Position numbers and translations under genes: made by a program. The notes beneath the pieces are model-generated. The model saw only the letters and a program-made list of their open reading frames with translations, searched no databases and was not told where the DNA came from. A stretch of DNA of 64,000 bases from Takifugu bimaculatus (taxonomy: Eukaryota; Chordata; Actinopteri; Tetraodontiformes; Tetraodontidae): assembly GCA_004026145.2 (NCBI GenBank), contig CP034975.1:18510191-18574190 (forward strand), written 5' to 3'. This document shows positions 39,041 to 51,100 of the stretch, one piece after another (position 1 is the first letter of the stretch; every line of letters starts with the position of its first letter).

Positions 39041-39068
39041 CACCAGGGGTTCAAGTCCCCTACCTGTC
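39041..39068 (+). repeat. tRNA-like T-arm, possible SINE relic
   Basis: AGGGG-TTCAAGT-CCCCT (39045-39061) forms a perfect five-pair stem with a seven-base loop and contains a pol III B-box-like sequence. No matching acceptor, D or anticodon arm could be folded, so it is not an intact tRNA gene. A tRNA-derived SINE remnant or chance are the alternatives. Confidence 0.3.
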
Positions 39069-39639
39069 ACAAAACTTTGCCTTCTGTGGTGGAAAGCTTT
39101 TGAGTGTAGCTGTCAGATGTGACAGACAGAGAAGAACACATGCTTTCCCCTGACACACAACTCAACGCAGGTACATGCACCTGATGCGCTGCACGTAAAG
39201 GTGCACAGGATTTCAATATATGCAACCAAACTGACATCATTTCAAAATTAACTGGAGACATCCCTAATTTAACCGTCATAAAACTGCGGTTCTCCACTCA
39301 CATCAAGTCTGCTCCAGTTATTTGTAGCTCTGGAGTACCAGACTGACAGAGGAAGGGACCATCGCCTTGCACAGTTGCGCAAAGCCACTTGCCTCCGCAA
39401 CGCTGCATGTGGGCAGAATATTCTGCACAATCTATGCAGCAGCTAACAGGAAGCACCATAAATATCAGCAGAGTTCTGCCACCAATGGCGACGTCTACTT
39501 GCTTACAAAAATGCCAACGAAAGCAGGGACCATTTGGTTTTACAATAATCAAGAAGTACTTCTCGCTCTCTTTTTGTCTACATTGACTTGAGACAATGCT
39601 CGACTTTTCCTTCAAAAACGACGTGCTACGCATTTTTCT

Positions 39640-40180
39640 CCCGTGTCTGACCCGTGCTGGTGCTGTCAACGCTAAAGACGAGCGCAGCCGGTGCCTCGCA
39701 CAGTAGTTTGCACATCTGGAGAGAGCGGAGCATCGCTCGGGAAGGACAGCCCACCGGGGGAGGAAAGGGGCGTGGCCTGCGCCGCTGCTGGATCTCGCGG
39801 CGACAGAGCGTGACTGCGATGGTCGCCCGCGCGACAGCCGTGCCGAACTTACCTGCTCAGTGAGGAGCGGTTCGCCGTCGCTCACCCACCGGCTTCACCG
39901 AGGGTAGCGGACGAGGTAGGGGGGGGGGCGCTTCTGTTGAGAGCCACCGCCTGCACTTAGGAGATAGAGGAAAGTTGGAAAAGAGCGAGAAGGTCGGCGC
40001 AGAAAGAGGTCTGCTGGGAGCGAACTTCCAGCCGGAGCGCAGGAGCGGAAGGAGGAGCCAACAGGTCCAAGGTATGACCGTCCGCATCCGCTGTTGCCAC
40101 TGACAGCTTGTCAACACCTGCCAGCGTGCGTGCGCGCGTATGTGGGGTGCGCGCGCGCGTCCGTGCACGCACTTCCGACT
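39640..40180. promoter_or_regulatory. CpG-dense island, putative promoter and first exon(s)
   Basis: This is the only clearly CpG-rich block in the window, flanked by CpG-poor DNA. It has a GC/CACC-type box (ggggcgtggcc near 39768) and short upstream open frames only. On the plus strand, CCAAG|GTATGA at about 40072 is a plausible donor of a non-coding first exon. On the minus strand, CAG|GTAAGT, with exon end at 39853, matches the donor consensus at all nine positions. Either strand, or both, could be transcribed. No coding exon that follows could be recognised in the window, so the gene is unidentified. Confidence 0.5.
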
Positions 40181-41842
40181 GTGCTGTAACCATGGAGCGT
40201 CATCAACCAGACGCATTTTTGCGCGTCATGAATACTTTGGAAGTGACCTCGATGTAACTTCCCCCAAGTTTGCGAAAACTTCGCTCAGGTGAACAGCTAA
40301 GAGAGGTATTTAAGTCGTGACATTTTCTATGGGGGGATGTTTCAGCAACGCGCACAAGCAGCAACGCGCACAATCTGACTCTTTTTGGACACATTTAAAA
40401 CGATAACCGGGCAGTTTGGCACGTCTCAGAGCAAAAATGTGCCGCTATGTGGTGCCGAAATGCATCGCTGGATGCACGAGCCCACGCACACGCTGTGATT
40501 CTGCAACGGGTGGCAAAGGTTGTTTTTATAACCCTCTGTCGTGCGTTTTTGGTCAATATCGATCCTTTGTGTTTGTCTGCAGGCTTTCGTCTCTGAACTT
40601 TGCACGAACACACACTTCGCTGTTGATAACGATCATTTCACTTTGTCTGGGGGAGCATAAACGGTGAGGAGGCACATTTCACACAGGGCCGGTCATTGCA
40701 TTCTTCTCTCAATGGTGAGAATTGGAAACCTGATCCCCAAACCACAACTATTCAAAAGCCCCACTGCAACTTGTCCAGCACCCCCTCTAATTTCTGAAAG
40801 CCCTGATTAGCCCCTGATCATCAGCGCTGCGGTCTGAGGTGTCAGCCTGCTGCATCATAAAACTGCGGTGTTTTGGTATAAAAAGACTGCAGTAAAAACG
40901 TGGATTACAGTACTTATCACCTCCTATTTGGAGGTGCTTATCTTCCCAATTGCCCTTATTATTTGAAATAAACTGCGCACTTTATGTGTTTAGCACAGCC
41001 TGATTTGTAAGATTATATTTAGTCGTTTTATGAGTTGTCACATGACTTCTCTGATATGGTAAATGGCAGGCCTGATTTTCTGTGGTGCAGGGCTGGGAAA
41101 AGTTGAAGATTCCATTCCGTGCAACTGTCTACAGCCTGAAAAGAAAGATATATTACAGGTTATTTCCCCCGGGAGGAAATCTGGTGCATGAGAGTTTTCC
41201 CACCCTGTCACCACCTTTCTTGGTGTGATTGACAGCTGTATGATGTGTGATGAAATGCTAGTTTCTGTGGATGATTTCTACATTTAAAAATGAACCTATG
41301 ACTTTATAGTTAAATTTAGCTTTGAAAAGTAAAGCATCACAGCTTCCTGATGTCAGACAGGAAATACAACAGTTAATGGAGACTCAGTTGCGTTTTTGTC
41401 TGAAAGATCTCTCCTCATGTGACTGGTGCCAGTTAAAAGCTTCACATGCAGTTTCACAGGGTACGAAATGTGTCATTGCTTCCGAGGCAGTGGCATACTC
41501 ACTCTGTTCTTCCGCCTCCCCCCTCCCCCTCGCTGTCCTCTGCACATATTAAAGTCAAAGGTGAATTGCACTAGAAAGGAAATTTTGTGCACATGAGTCA
41601 AGTATTACTGAAATTGCGCTAAATGGTGATCACTCAACGTGCGTCAGAGAATTCCGTTTCTGATCGTTTGATCCACTTTTTTAAATGTTTTTTTCTCCAT
41701 CTATTTCCGGCAAAGAAATTGAGAGAAGTGTGTTTTACTGTCATGGCAACGACTTTAAGAATCAGCACTTCTGTGTTTATTTTTATTGAAGCAAATCACA
41801 TTCTCAAGAATTAAATAAGATCCTAATAGAGAAGCAACTCCA
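40181..41842. other. Intergenic or first-intron sequence, nothing recognised
   Basis: Mixed sequence after the CpG island. No coding exon, RNA gene or clear repeat was seen. Confidence 0.5.
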
Positions 41843-42011
<169 letters not shown>

Positions 42012-42019
42012 TATAAGGT

Positions 42020-42245
42020 ATCAGCCTGCAACAAGTGGTCTGCAACAACCCGTTCCCACTGGCTGACCTGGGAGGCTGCGGCGGCACAGTCCACCCTCAT
42101 CAGCCACTGACTGATGAGACAGGCGTGGTGCAAAGGCAGGGCACCCTGGAGATGTAACCCACTGCCGGTCAAATGATAAACACACCCAGGCCCCTCCACG
42201 CCACGCCGGAGCGTGACTGCTGGTAGGGCTGAAACACCGTACCAA
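42020..42245. other. GC-richer block beside the compound microsatellite, unidentified
   Basis: About 225 bases that are clearly more GC-rich than the flanks. The minus strand is open for 74 codons but without a recognisable domain or good splice sites. It may be part of an unrecognised repeat. Confidence 0.3.
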
Positions 42246-44025
42246 GCGAAGTTCTGCTCGCTAGATACAGCAGAGTGATCTGTGTGTTTTAAATGAATAT
42301 ACCTGTTGGTTTAATGGTTAAACTGTTCACTTTTACAGAGCAAATGGAGTCCAGTAAGCTTGTATTTTCCTACAAATAAAGTCAGCGCTGACCTAAATGA
42401 TGCAGGCTCTGACTTTGGCAGAAAAAGTAGAAATAAATTGGGATATTACAGTGGTTTGGCTAAAGTGCCCTGTGACGTCGTCATTGCCTCAGGGACTGAG
42501 GCGAGTGTGGGAAAAGAAGGAGCAAAGGACGGTGGGAGCTGATACCAGGCGTATATAGCTGAAGCTGAGTGGGGTTTTTTTCTTTTGGGGGGAAGTTCTG
42601 GAGCCACTGTGAAGTTGGGATGTTGCAGAAATGTACTTTTGCACAAATGTAACTACCCTTGTCCTTTTGCACTGCCGCCTCTTATTCCTCCCTTTTTATA
42701 GCTTCGATGGCATTAAATAATCTTTACGTGTCAAAGTGCACAGCTCCCAGTGTTCATGTTGAGAGAGTGAGACGGCAATTAGGTCAGAGTGGTAGAATAA
42801 CTTGGTTTTATCCCAGCCTTAAAGCAGCAGGGCAGTTTTCGTTCCTTTGCGCTTATATTCACCTCAGACCGACAGGGTAGGATTTTTAAAGAGGTCTAAG
42901 GCCAGCGGAGCTATCGCCGCGTCCCTGAGAGCGTCCTTCAGATCCTTCTGTTGCACAGTCTCCTATTGAAATGCCCCAGAGTGGATCATCGTTATGTTAT
43001 TTTAGGTTCCTCACTTTGTTAATTTGCCCAGAATGAGGTCATGCTTGTATTGTTTTTTTGTCTTTTTTTGTCTAATGACAACCTGCAGCTTTTTAAGAGA
43101 ACAATGCAACAGATTTTAAGTGGTTTCCTTGTGGTTTCCTTCCGTTTGATTCCACTCATGATCGAAGTTTTAAAAAAATTCCCATTGCTGTCCCGTGTTT
43201 AATATCACATCTTTACCATTTTGCATGGTGATGTCCCGCCTCAAGCCACACAGTTTCATTACCCTCTTCACAGGATTTCACATTATTTTCCACTCTAATT
43301 TTGTAAGTTGGCTTTTAACGAAAGTCTCTGCCCAGTCAGACAGTTCCCCAGTGAGATGCCTGACATTTGCAGTCAAAGAGCCCTATTGTTGGATCCTCCT
43401 AATCCCCCTCCAACCCCCTTCTCATAAAACAATACTATCAATTGCTTCTACTGAGTACATACACAGACCGGACAGCCAGCCCGACCGACATCCTAACAGA
43501 CAGCCAGGTTAAGCAGTCGTCTCCACTGATTGTCCACAGATTGGTTTCTAGGACTCTATGCTAACATCATCCGTGCAGCATTAGAAACTTGATAGTGGCA
43601 AAGGTCATAACAGCACAAATAAGGTCCAGTGTGTGTTCAGTTTTCCTAGGAGACAGCGGTGCTGAGTGATCACATGCCTCTGTGCTACTTTCCTTCATTT
43701 TACCCAAGATGCTGCCATAAATTTTGACAGATGACAGAGATTGTTCCATTAAAGCTGAGCGCACCGTCGCTAAAAATTTTATTCACATAACCTTGTTTGG
43801 CTGCATTTTCTCCATATTGGATTCTCCTCTCGTCCCACTTATTTCTATTGCTTTTCCTGAAGTCTACACGGGGACACGTATTAATCATCTATTTTTTTCT
43901 GAGCTGCAATACTCCCCGATTAAACAATATCCAACTAATGAAGGTTAGCAAACCAAATCTTAAAGAAGATTCATTATGAATGAAGGCCCCTTTGTCCCCC
44001 CTGTGGAGCATACACAGCATACAGT

Positions 44026-44037
44026 CCAGTAGGTGGC
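44026..44037 (+). promoter_or_regulatory. CTCF-like motif, weaker
   Basis: CCAGTAGGTGGC matches the CTCF core, but the following position is C instead of the preferred purine. It has the same orientation as the motifs at 13931 and 27988. Confidence 0.25.
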
Positions 44038-47000
44038 CTTTGACAGCGAATTAGCTGTTGCGGCTGTGTGCACATAAGCTTGAGCTGTGAGACCATCGAT
44101 ATCGGCATGCAGCGATCACACACGTCAAGAGATTATGGTCTTGAGCGCAGATGATGCCACTCTCGCTGCTGGTCTAACAGCGGCGAGCTGGTTGTGGCTC
44201 TGCTCAACTGTCTTGTTTCCACCAAGTCTGAGTAAACGTTGAGCTGCTGCTACTTATTCTGTCACAGATTATCATCACAGTGGTGAAAAGCAGCAAACCC
44301 ACTGTCACGCCAAAAGAAGACAACTGTGGAGGCAGTCGACACTAAACATTTCCCCTAAATTGTAGCTGAGGAAATTGTACTCCGACTTTTCTCAGCAAAC
44401 TAGCCCATTTGTGATTTCTTGTTCTTGTAAAAGGTCCACGATTGCTCCTTATGTTGCTAGTTTTAGGGAAAATAAACCACAGTAGATGCACTGTATGTAG
44501 GAAATTACATAAAGAAGTTGTCTCAGGAATTCTCCCAGTAAATGGCCTCAGCCCACAAATGTCAGGTGGCTGGAAATGATCCTCATTCACTCCGTGTGGC
44601 TGAGACTCTATCAGTAATTGTGGATCCTTTGATTGGTTTTGTGCCTCATTTTGTGTCAAGATCATTTCCATTTTTCTCGCTGCTTTGTGTTGTGGTAATA
44701 ATTCTGTAATATGTTGCACCAGGCAGCATATGGCTGCCGTTTATGATCAACAGCCTCCGTTAAGGGGAGACTGGGATATGCTAATGGAACAGTAATGTAA
44801 TGAAGTACGTAGTGAATGGCCAGTAATGAGCTCTGGTAACAGAGTGGTGATGGCTTTTTTCTGCCCGCCTTTTGCTGTTTCTCTGGCTGCACCTTAGGTT
44901 TTTGTTCTACGGGCTTTGTCTAGAAACACAAAAGCATGCACCGATTTGGAAACCCGATATTCTCTAACTTAATTTGCGATACTGGGTGAAAATCTTATTG
45001 ATATAGTACCTGCCCGTCCAAATTGTGGAGCTAAATTGGGCAGAACTCAGACAGACGCAGCACACTAAATTAAACAAGCAATCTTCTCTGTCGGGTGACA
45101 GCACAATGGTGATTAGGGTTTCATGTGAGCTGCCCTACATTATTTATGGCGGTGCTGTGGGCCGCCTGCAGTTGAATAAACCCACAGTCCATTGACTGGG
45201 CACATTACAAGGGGCCGCGCCGGAGTGAGAAAGGGAGTTAAAAATGGCATTTTCCCTCTAGAGGAGGTCCATTTTCATCTAAATGAAGGTGGAAGCCCCG
45301 AGCGTGTTGTTTTCAGGGCCTGCATGTGTGAAATGTGTTGACTTTGTTCCAGGAGGTTTCTTGGCACCACTCTGCTCTATGTTCCAGGGTGATTTCTGCA
45401 GAACCTCTCATTTATACACCTCCTCCATCTGTAGCTTTATTTGTTGCCTTCTATTGGCCCTTTTTTTAGTTTTTCTTGGTGCACCTTTATGTTGTCACAT
45501 GTAGCATTTATGTAATGTCTAAAGGAATCAGTTCTAACCATCAAAAGGTGTGAAGGATTATGAGAAAGAAAGGATTGACTCAAGATAATCCATTAAAAAC
45601 ATCTTGATTGACCTCAAGCCACAATGTGGACATCTGCTGGGACGTGTCTGCTTGTCTAATGTGTCAGATCCAGGTAAACTCGGTGACTCCTTTCTTCTTA
45701 AATGTAATTATTTTTCCTTTAAAATGAAAACATTGAACTAATGTTGAAATACATAGAGGATATCTGACACTAGTGTATGTTTACTCACACACAGGCTGTG
45801 GTTATTGCTTCACTAGACTCCATAATTAGATTAATGGCTTTGTCTTATTATAAATACTGGTGAGGGAATCATCACATCATTGGGATTCTGCTACCATGTC
45901 TCACGGCACTTGTTATGATGTGCTATTATTTAATGGCCATTATGTTCGATCATTTTCAACCTGTTTGTGATCCATACATAGCATTACCTGATCACAGCAC
46001 ACACAGCATTCACTCTCACACATGAAATGTCTGACTGTGCGCGTGTGAGCGAAGGCCAGTAGAGTAGCAGAATAAATACACGGAGGGAGGGGAGGACATG
46101 CATCCATAGGAATGCCAGAGCTGGAATAGAACCCGGGCTGTGCTGACTTGCACTGCCTTGCTGAAAGACGTTTTCCAAATAATTCGCTCATAACAACAAA
46201 GATTCCTTCAGTGCTTTTGGTGCCCTCTAACAGTGCAAAGCAACAACAAAAAAAACACTGCTAAAATGCAATCATTTTAGCAAAGTGGTGAGAAATAACT
46301 GTTATTTTCACCGTTGCTGACATGAAGCTGTCCCCTCTAGTTTAAGGACAGTCTCTACTTTTTACTGCATTTTACTTCTGAATGACCCATTGTTCATTTT
46401 CTGCAGAGCCAGTCATCATAAAATGGCAAGAAGAACAAGAACAAGAAGCCTCTGTTTGTTTTAATGTGTGAAATCAAGTGTCATCTTCATCTTGCTGGAT
46501 GTTGCGTGAGTGTGTCCTAATTGTCCTCCACAACAGTGTGCTGTCATGCCCAGCTGGCCTCTGGCCCAGGTTGCCCACTCCAGCTACGGTCCGCTGGTGC
46601 GGAGCATCAAAACAATGCCGAGCTGCCGTGCTTCTTCATGGAGCCACTGTTGGGCAGTCCCCAAGGGGTGGAGTGTTTTCGAACAGGCCGGTGCCAAATC
46701 TGGTTTCTGAGCTCAATTGCGTCTTTGTCATTTCCTCCTTGTGAATGTCAGTGTGTCTGCATTGTGGCTCCATGGATTCCTGTTTTTGGATACCACGCAT
46801 GGCTTTCATCAGCGCTGTGATTGTGGTGCCCCTAAGCCACCACTCTGGCTCCACCACCCTCCAACATTTTTCTGTTTCAATCAGGTGCGACTTATTTTAG
46901 TGTCTCTTGCGAGGCATGAAACGTGGGCTTTTGTGTTGGAAATTGGCAGATCTTAAACCCTCACAGACTTCCAGACTGTACTCGTTAAAGCGCCTAAATG

Positions 47001-48138
47001 ATGTAACATTTCGCTGCCGCCGGTGCTGCTGCCGTATGCCAGCGTAGCATGTTTTTCCACTTAGGGTTTCCGACATTTGTCTCTGTCATAAACGCGGAGC
47101 ATCTGGTGGACCACAGCGGACCCTGCCTTCATGTGGACTTTGACATCAAAATGTGACTGAATTCTTCAGAGAGGGGTTGTCTGGCTTCTCACTGAGCAGC
47201 TTGTGTAGGTATGATAAATGTTACTAATCACCTATTGACCCGAGGAGGTCAATCCTTTGGCCTGTTGCCCATCACCCTCCTCGTTCCTGCTGTTTTCTCC
47301 CTGCCTCTGTTCCCTGTGGATGCCTTTATCTCGCCAGGCAATTTTCTCCCAAACTCGTCTTGTCCACCAGCAGATATCAGGCAACACAATTATGTCCTCA
47401 TTTGCAGTAAAGACTAAGATTTTCTTTTCGCTGCCACATTCATCTTTTGGGATTTTTCACCCATGTGGCCTCAGGAATCCTATTATGTTGTTGCTTCAGT
47501 GAGTCACTTATCTCCATGTTCTCAGCTTCAGTTTTACCCCGGCGCCAATCATAAAGACACTGTTTTACAACCCAACTGTGTGAGATTATCAGACACTTAA
47601 TGCAACTGAAGAAAATTCAGTTGCAATACACACACACACACACGGATGGACTTTTTGTTTGGTCTTTTATAAACTACCGGCAGTCAGAAAACTGCAGAGA
47701 GGTTTTATTTCTTTTTAAAACTGCTTCCTTTGCATGTCCAAAAAGCTCCCGCTCTGTGGTGTCCAACCTAGAGTTAGCATATTCTCTACAGCAGCAAAAC
47801 AGATGTTCTGTTTGGGTCCTTTACTACTGGATGGCAAATGTCATTTCAGGAAATACCCACTGAGGCTGGCAACGCAATAATAGTGCTTCCGCCTCGTCAG
47901 TTTGTGTTGGCTTATAGATGGTCTGTACTGTGCCATTCACAACCCCTTGGGACTATGTGGACCATACCGCAGTGCTTAAATGTGTGAAGACTGAAAATGT
48001 AAAAGAATAGAGAAAAACATTCCTTTAAGCATGATGTAAGGATTGTTCCTCCCTGTGGGATTATTGACATTACCAACATTTTAGAGTTTGAAAAAACTCA
48101 GATAGACCTTTTTATCACATCTAATGTGCATTTACAGA

Positions 48139-48141
<3 letters not shown>

Positions 48142-48174
<33 letters not shown>

Positions 48175-48185
48175 GGGGGGGGGGG
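48142..48185 (+). repeat. (TG)n followed by poly(G)
   Basis: About 30 bases of TG repeat running into 14 guanines (48172-48185), the only long plus-strand G run. Confidence 0.9.
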
Positions 48186-51100
48186 TGTCTACAGGTGTGA
48201 CAAATCAGCATTTAATGGGATGACCTGCAAATTTATCTAGTCTAAACAGAATCAGTCGACTAACCGTTCTCAGGTGCCACTAAGACCCCGATAGTTTAAA
48301 CCTTTTTATCTCGAATGTTTGGCTTCCCTGACACGTCATCGATGCTGAACAACCATCAATATCCTCCAGGATAATCGCGTTCAGAACCGTGGAGCGCCAC
48401 ATCGCTGATGTACACTCAGCACTATTGCAGCCTTCAGATAATCGATTCTCCTTCGAGGGCTACCTGAGTTCCTCTGCCTGATCTCTTCGGCGTGTGACAG
48501 CCGAGAGCATTTTCATTAAAAAACAAAAAGCCACAGAGGAAAGGGCCCTTTTTTTTCGTTCCACACAGTGTTTGGCTGTGATTATGTAATCCATCAGGGT
48601 ATTACCATAAAGGGGAGGGGGGCAGGCTGTTAAGAGGTTGGAAGGTAATAGTGGTGCTGCTGATGATCATCGTGTAGCAACTGCCCAAGGGCAGGAATGT
48701 TTTGTGCCCCGATGTGTCCGACAGGTGGCTAGGAGACACTAATTGATTAACGATCAGGGTGATATACGATCGCCCACAGCCAGCCTAAACATAAAGGCTC
48801 AGAGCGCCAGTGTCACCCTAAATCATTTCCAACCAGGCCAGTAAACCCCTAACAGTTTCCTCATTATCATATGAAAGACCAATTGGGATCGGCTACTCTG
48901 CCTTCCAGCCCCTTTGTGGACCATCTATTGTCAACCCCATGAGCCAGAATCAACAGCATTTTATGCCAGAAGAATAAGGACAACAGAGATGGGTTTAGGA
49001 TTAAGGGTTACTCAGCACTAAGATGAATAAATAATATTGCAGCAGTAATAATGATTGATTATTATCACAACGGCCTTGTTATCACTCAGATTCTCTGCTT
49101 GCACTTCAGCAGGCATCCTGATGGGGAAATAGTCCCGCTTCCTGCTTCTGTTCTGTGTTCTGCATCCAAGCAAAGTCAGATTCTTCTTTGATGATTAACC
49201 ATTAATCCCTCCACTCCTCCGGATAATCTTATTCTCAGGCCCCTCATTCCTGTTCATAACTTTTAGACTGTTGAACGTGGAAGGGTCTTTCCATTTACAA
49301 TTCTACTGGGGATCCCCGTCCGAGCCTTCACGCTGTTTCCTTTAGATGACTGTGAAGTGGTGGTCTGGAGCCTCGGTCAGCACTCAGCGCGTGTGAATCT
49401 GCGTCTCTCCTTTGGGAGTGCTGTCCTCCGGTGTCAAGAGAGGTTACGTGATCTATGTGTGACTGAAGGGGTTTTCCACCCATGAGAGTCAGAGCCTCAA
49501 GGAGAGAGCTTATATTGTGGGACGCCTGTGAGTGCATGCACGAGACCTGTGGAATTTGATAGAAGCAAGTTAAAACAGCACATGGTGTAAGTCTTCTGTT
49601 TTTTACACAGTAGAAACTCTGTATTTTTCAGGGAATAAGTGACAGCCCCATGGAATGCTTTTCATCCCTGGGTTGGAATACCTTCTGTCAAGCCTTTTTA
49701 AGCACAAATCCAGTTCCAGGTGCAAATGGATTCAGACGCCAGATTATCGGTTCAGATTTTCAGCTCGGTGAGATGGTTGTTCCAGACCTTCTCCTTGTGG
49801 TAAATTGGTTTCCATTTTAAAAGCAGATGGTATTGCCTGGCAGGGCTCTGGCGGCGGGAGCGAGTGCGAGAGTCGGTCGCTCTCTGCCTTCAGCGAGAAC
49901 GATCCTGTGATTACGCCAGACTATTTGTGTGCGCTGTCCCCATGAAGGGCATACACAGTCTCACGTGTGCCTGCCAAACCACACGCTGACAAATGTGTAT
50001 AAATCCTGTCTTCTCTCAACTCCCTCGCTGCACATTTGAGTCCACAGAGCGGGGGCGGAACGCCTCTCCTTACAGTGGGCATTTATGGCGTGGTGCTGGG
50101 GACGGTGGGATGTAACTTTGACACAGTTCAGATCCACAAACAGGAAGTAGGGGCTTGTAATGAGACAGGAAGTAAATCGATCATTCTTGATCATGTTCAT
50201 AGGCCAGATCATTAGTCATTAAATGATACAGATTTCATGGTTTTAAACTGTCAAATGTAAAATGGAAGGAAAAGTGATATTAGATTTCTAACTAAATATT
50301 CACATGTTGCCAGAGGTTAAGCTTATAGCCCGTGGATCTGAGCAACATTTAAATTATTCACATTAAAGGAGGGGCAGTGTTTGTTTTTATGTGGATTTAG
50401 TCAATAAATGAATTTTGGAGTTAAATCATTAAAAAGAACCCAACGTAAATATATATCTGTTTGAACCTTCTTGTGTCCACAGGTTTTCACTGTAGGGTAG
50501 CGTGTTACTTGCTCACTGTGATGAGCCCAAGTCAAATAAAGCCAAACACAACATAGATTTAAATGTCACTGGTTTCTCTATGACATGCTTTAAGGACACC
50601 TGTAGTCCAAGCTCAGCGCTTTAAAGGATACTGTAGCAAGGATGCTAAAAAGAGATAAACCCTGGTTTTTCCTCAGAGGAAAAAAAACAGGATTACTCCT
50701 TGTATCGAGCATGCTTGCCACGACACATTTTTCTATTTTAGAGGATGTGTTTGACATCCAGTACTAGTGGCTTTACCATTTACAGCTGTAATTCTTAAGT
50801 GCTTTTTTTGTTAAAACCCACATTCCAAAAAAAAATAAAATCAGATTCCTTCTGCTATCAAAGGTAAGGCCTTATTTAGCTCTCTTTTGGGCCTCGTTGG
50901 CAATCTTTAACCAGACATAGACCATTCTGATGTTTTACCATCATACAGTACAAGCACAGTGATCAAAGGATAATATTCACACACTTACAGACTTATCTTC
51001 AGCAGCCATTCATAATTGGATTATATCTGTCCCCCCAAAAAAGTCATGCTGCTTTCTATTGGTCTGTATCTTGGCAATGAAGGCGCCTCTGTGTTCCCAT

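Noticed and set aside
39298..39885. Open frame of 195 codons on the minus strand crossing the CpG island
   Set aside because: It starts on GTG with an in-frame stop just upstream, and runs through the perfect donor at 39853 into ordinary AT-rich sequence without any known domain. The donor is noted as a finding; the protein is not supported.
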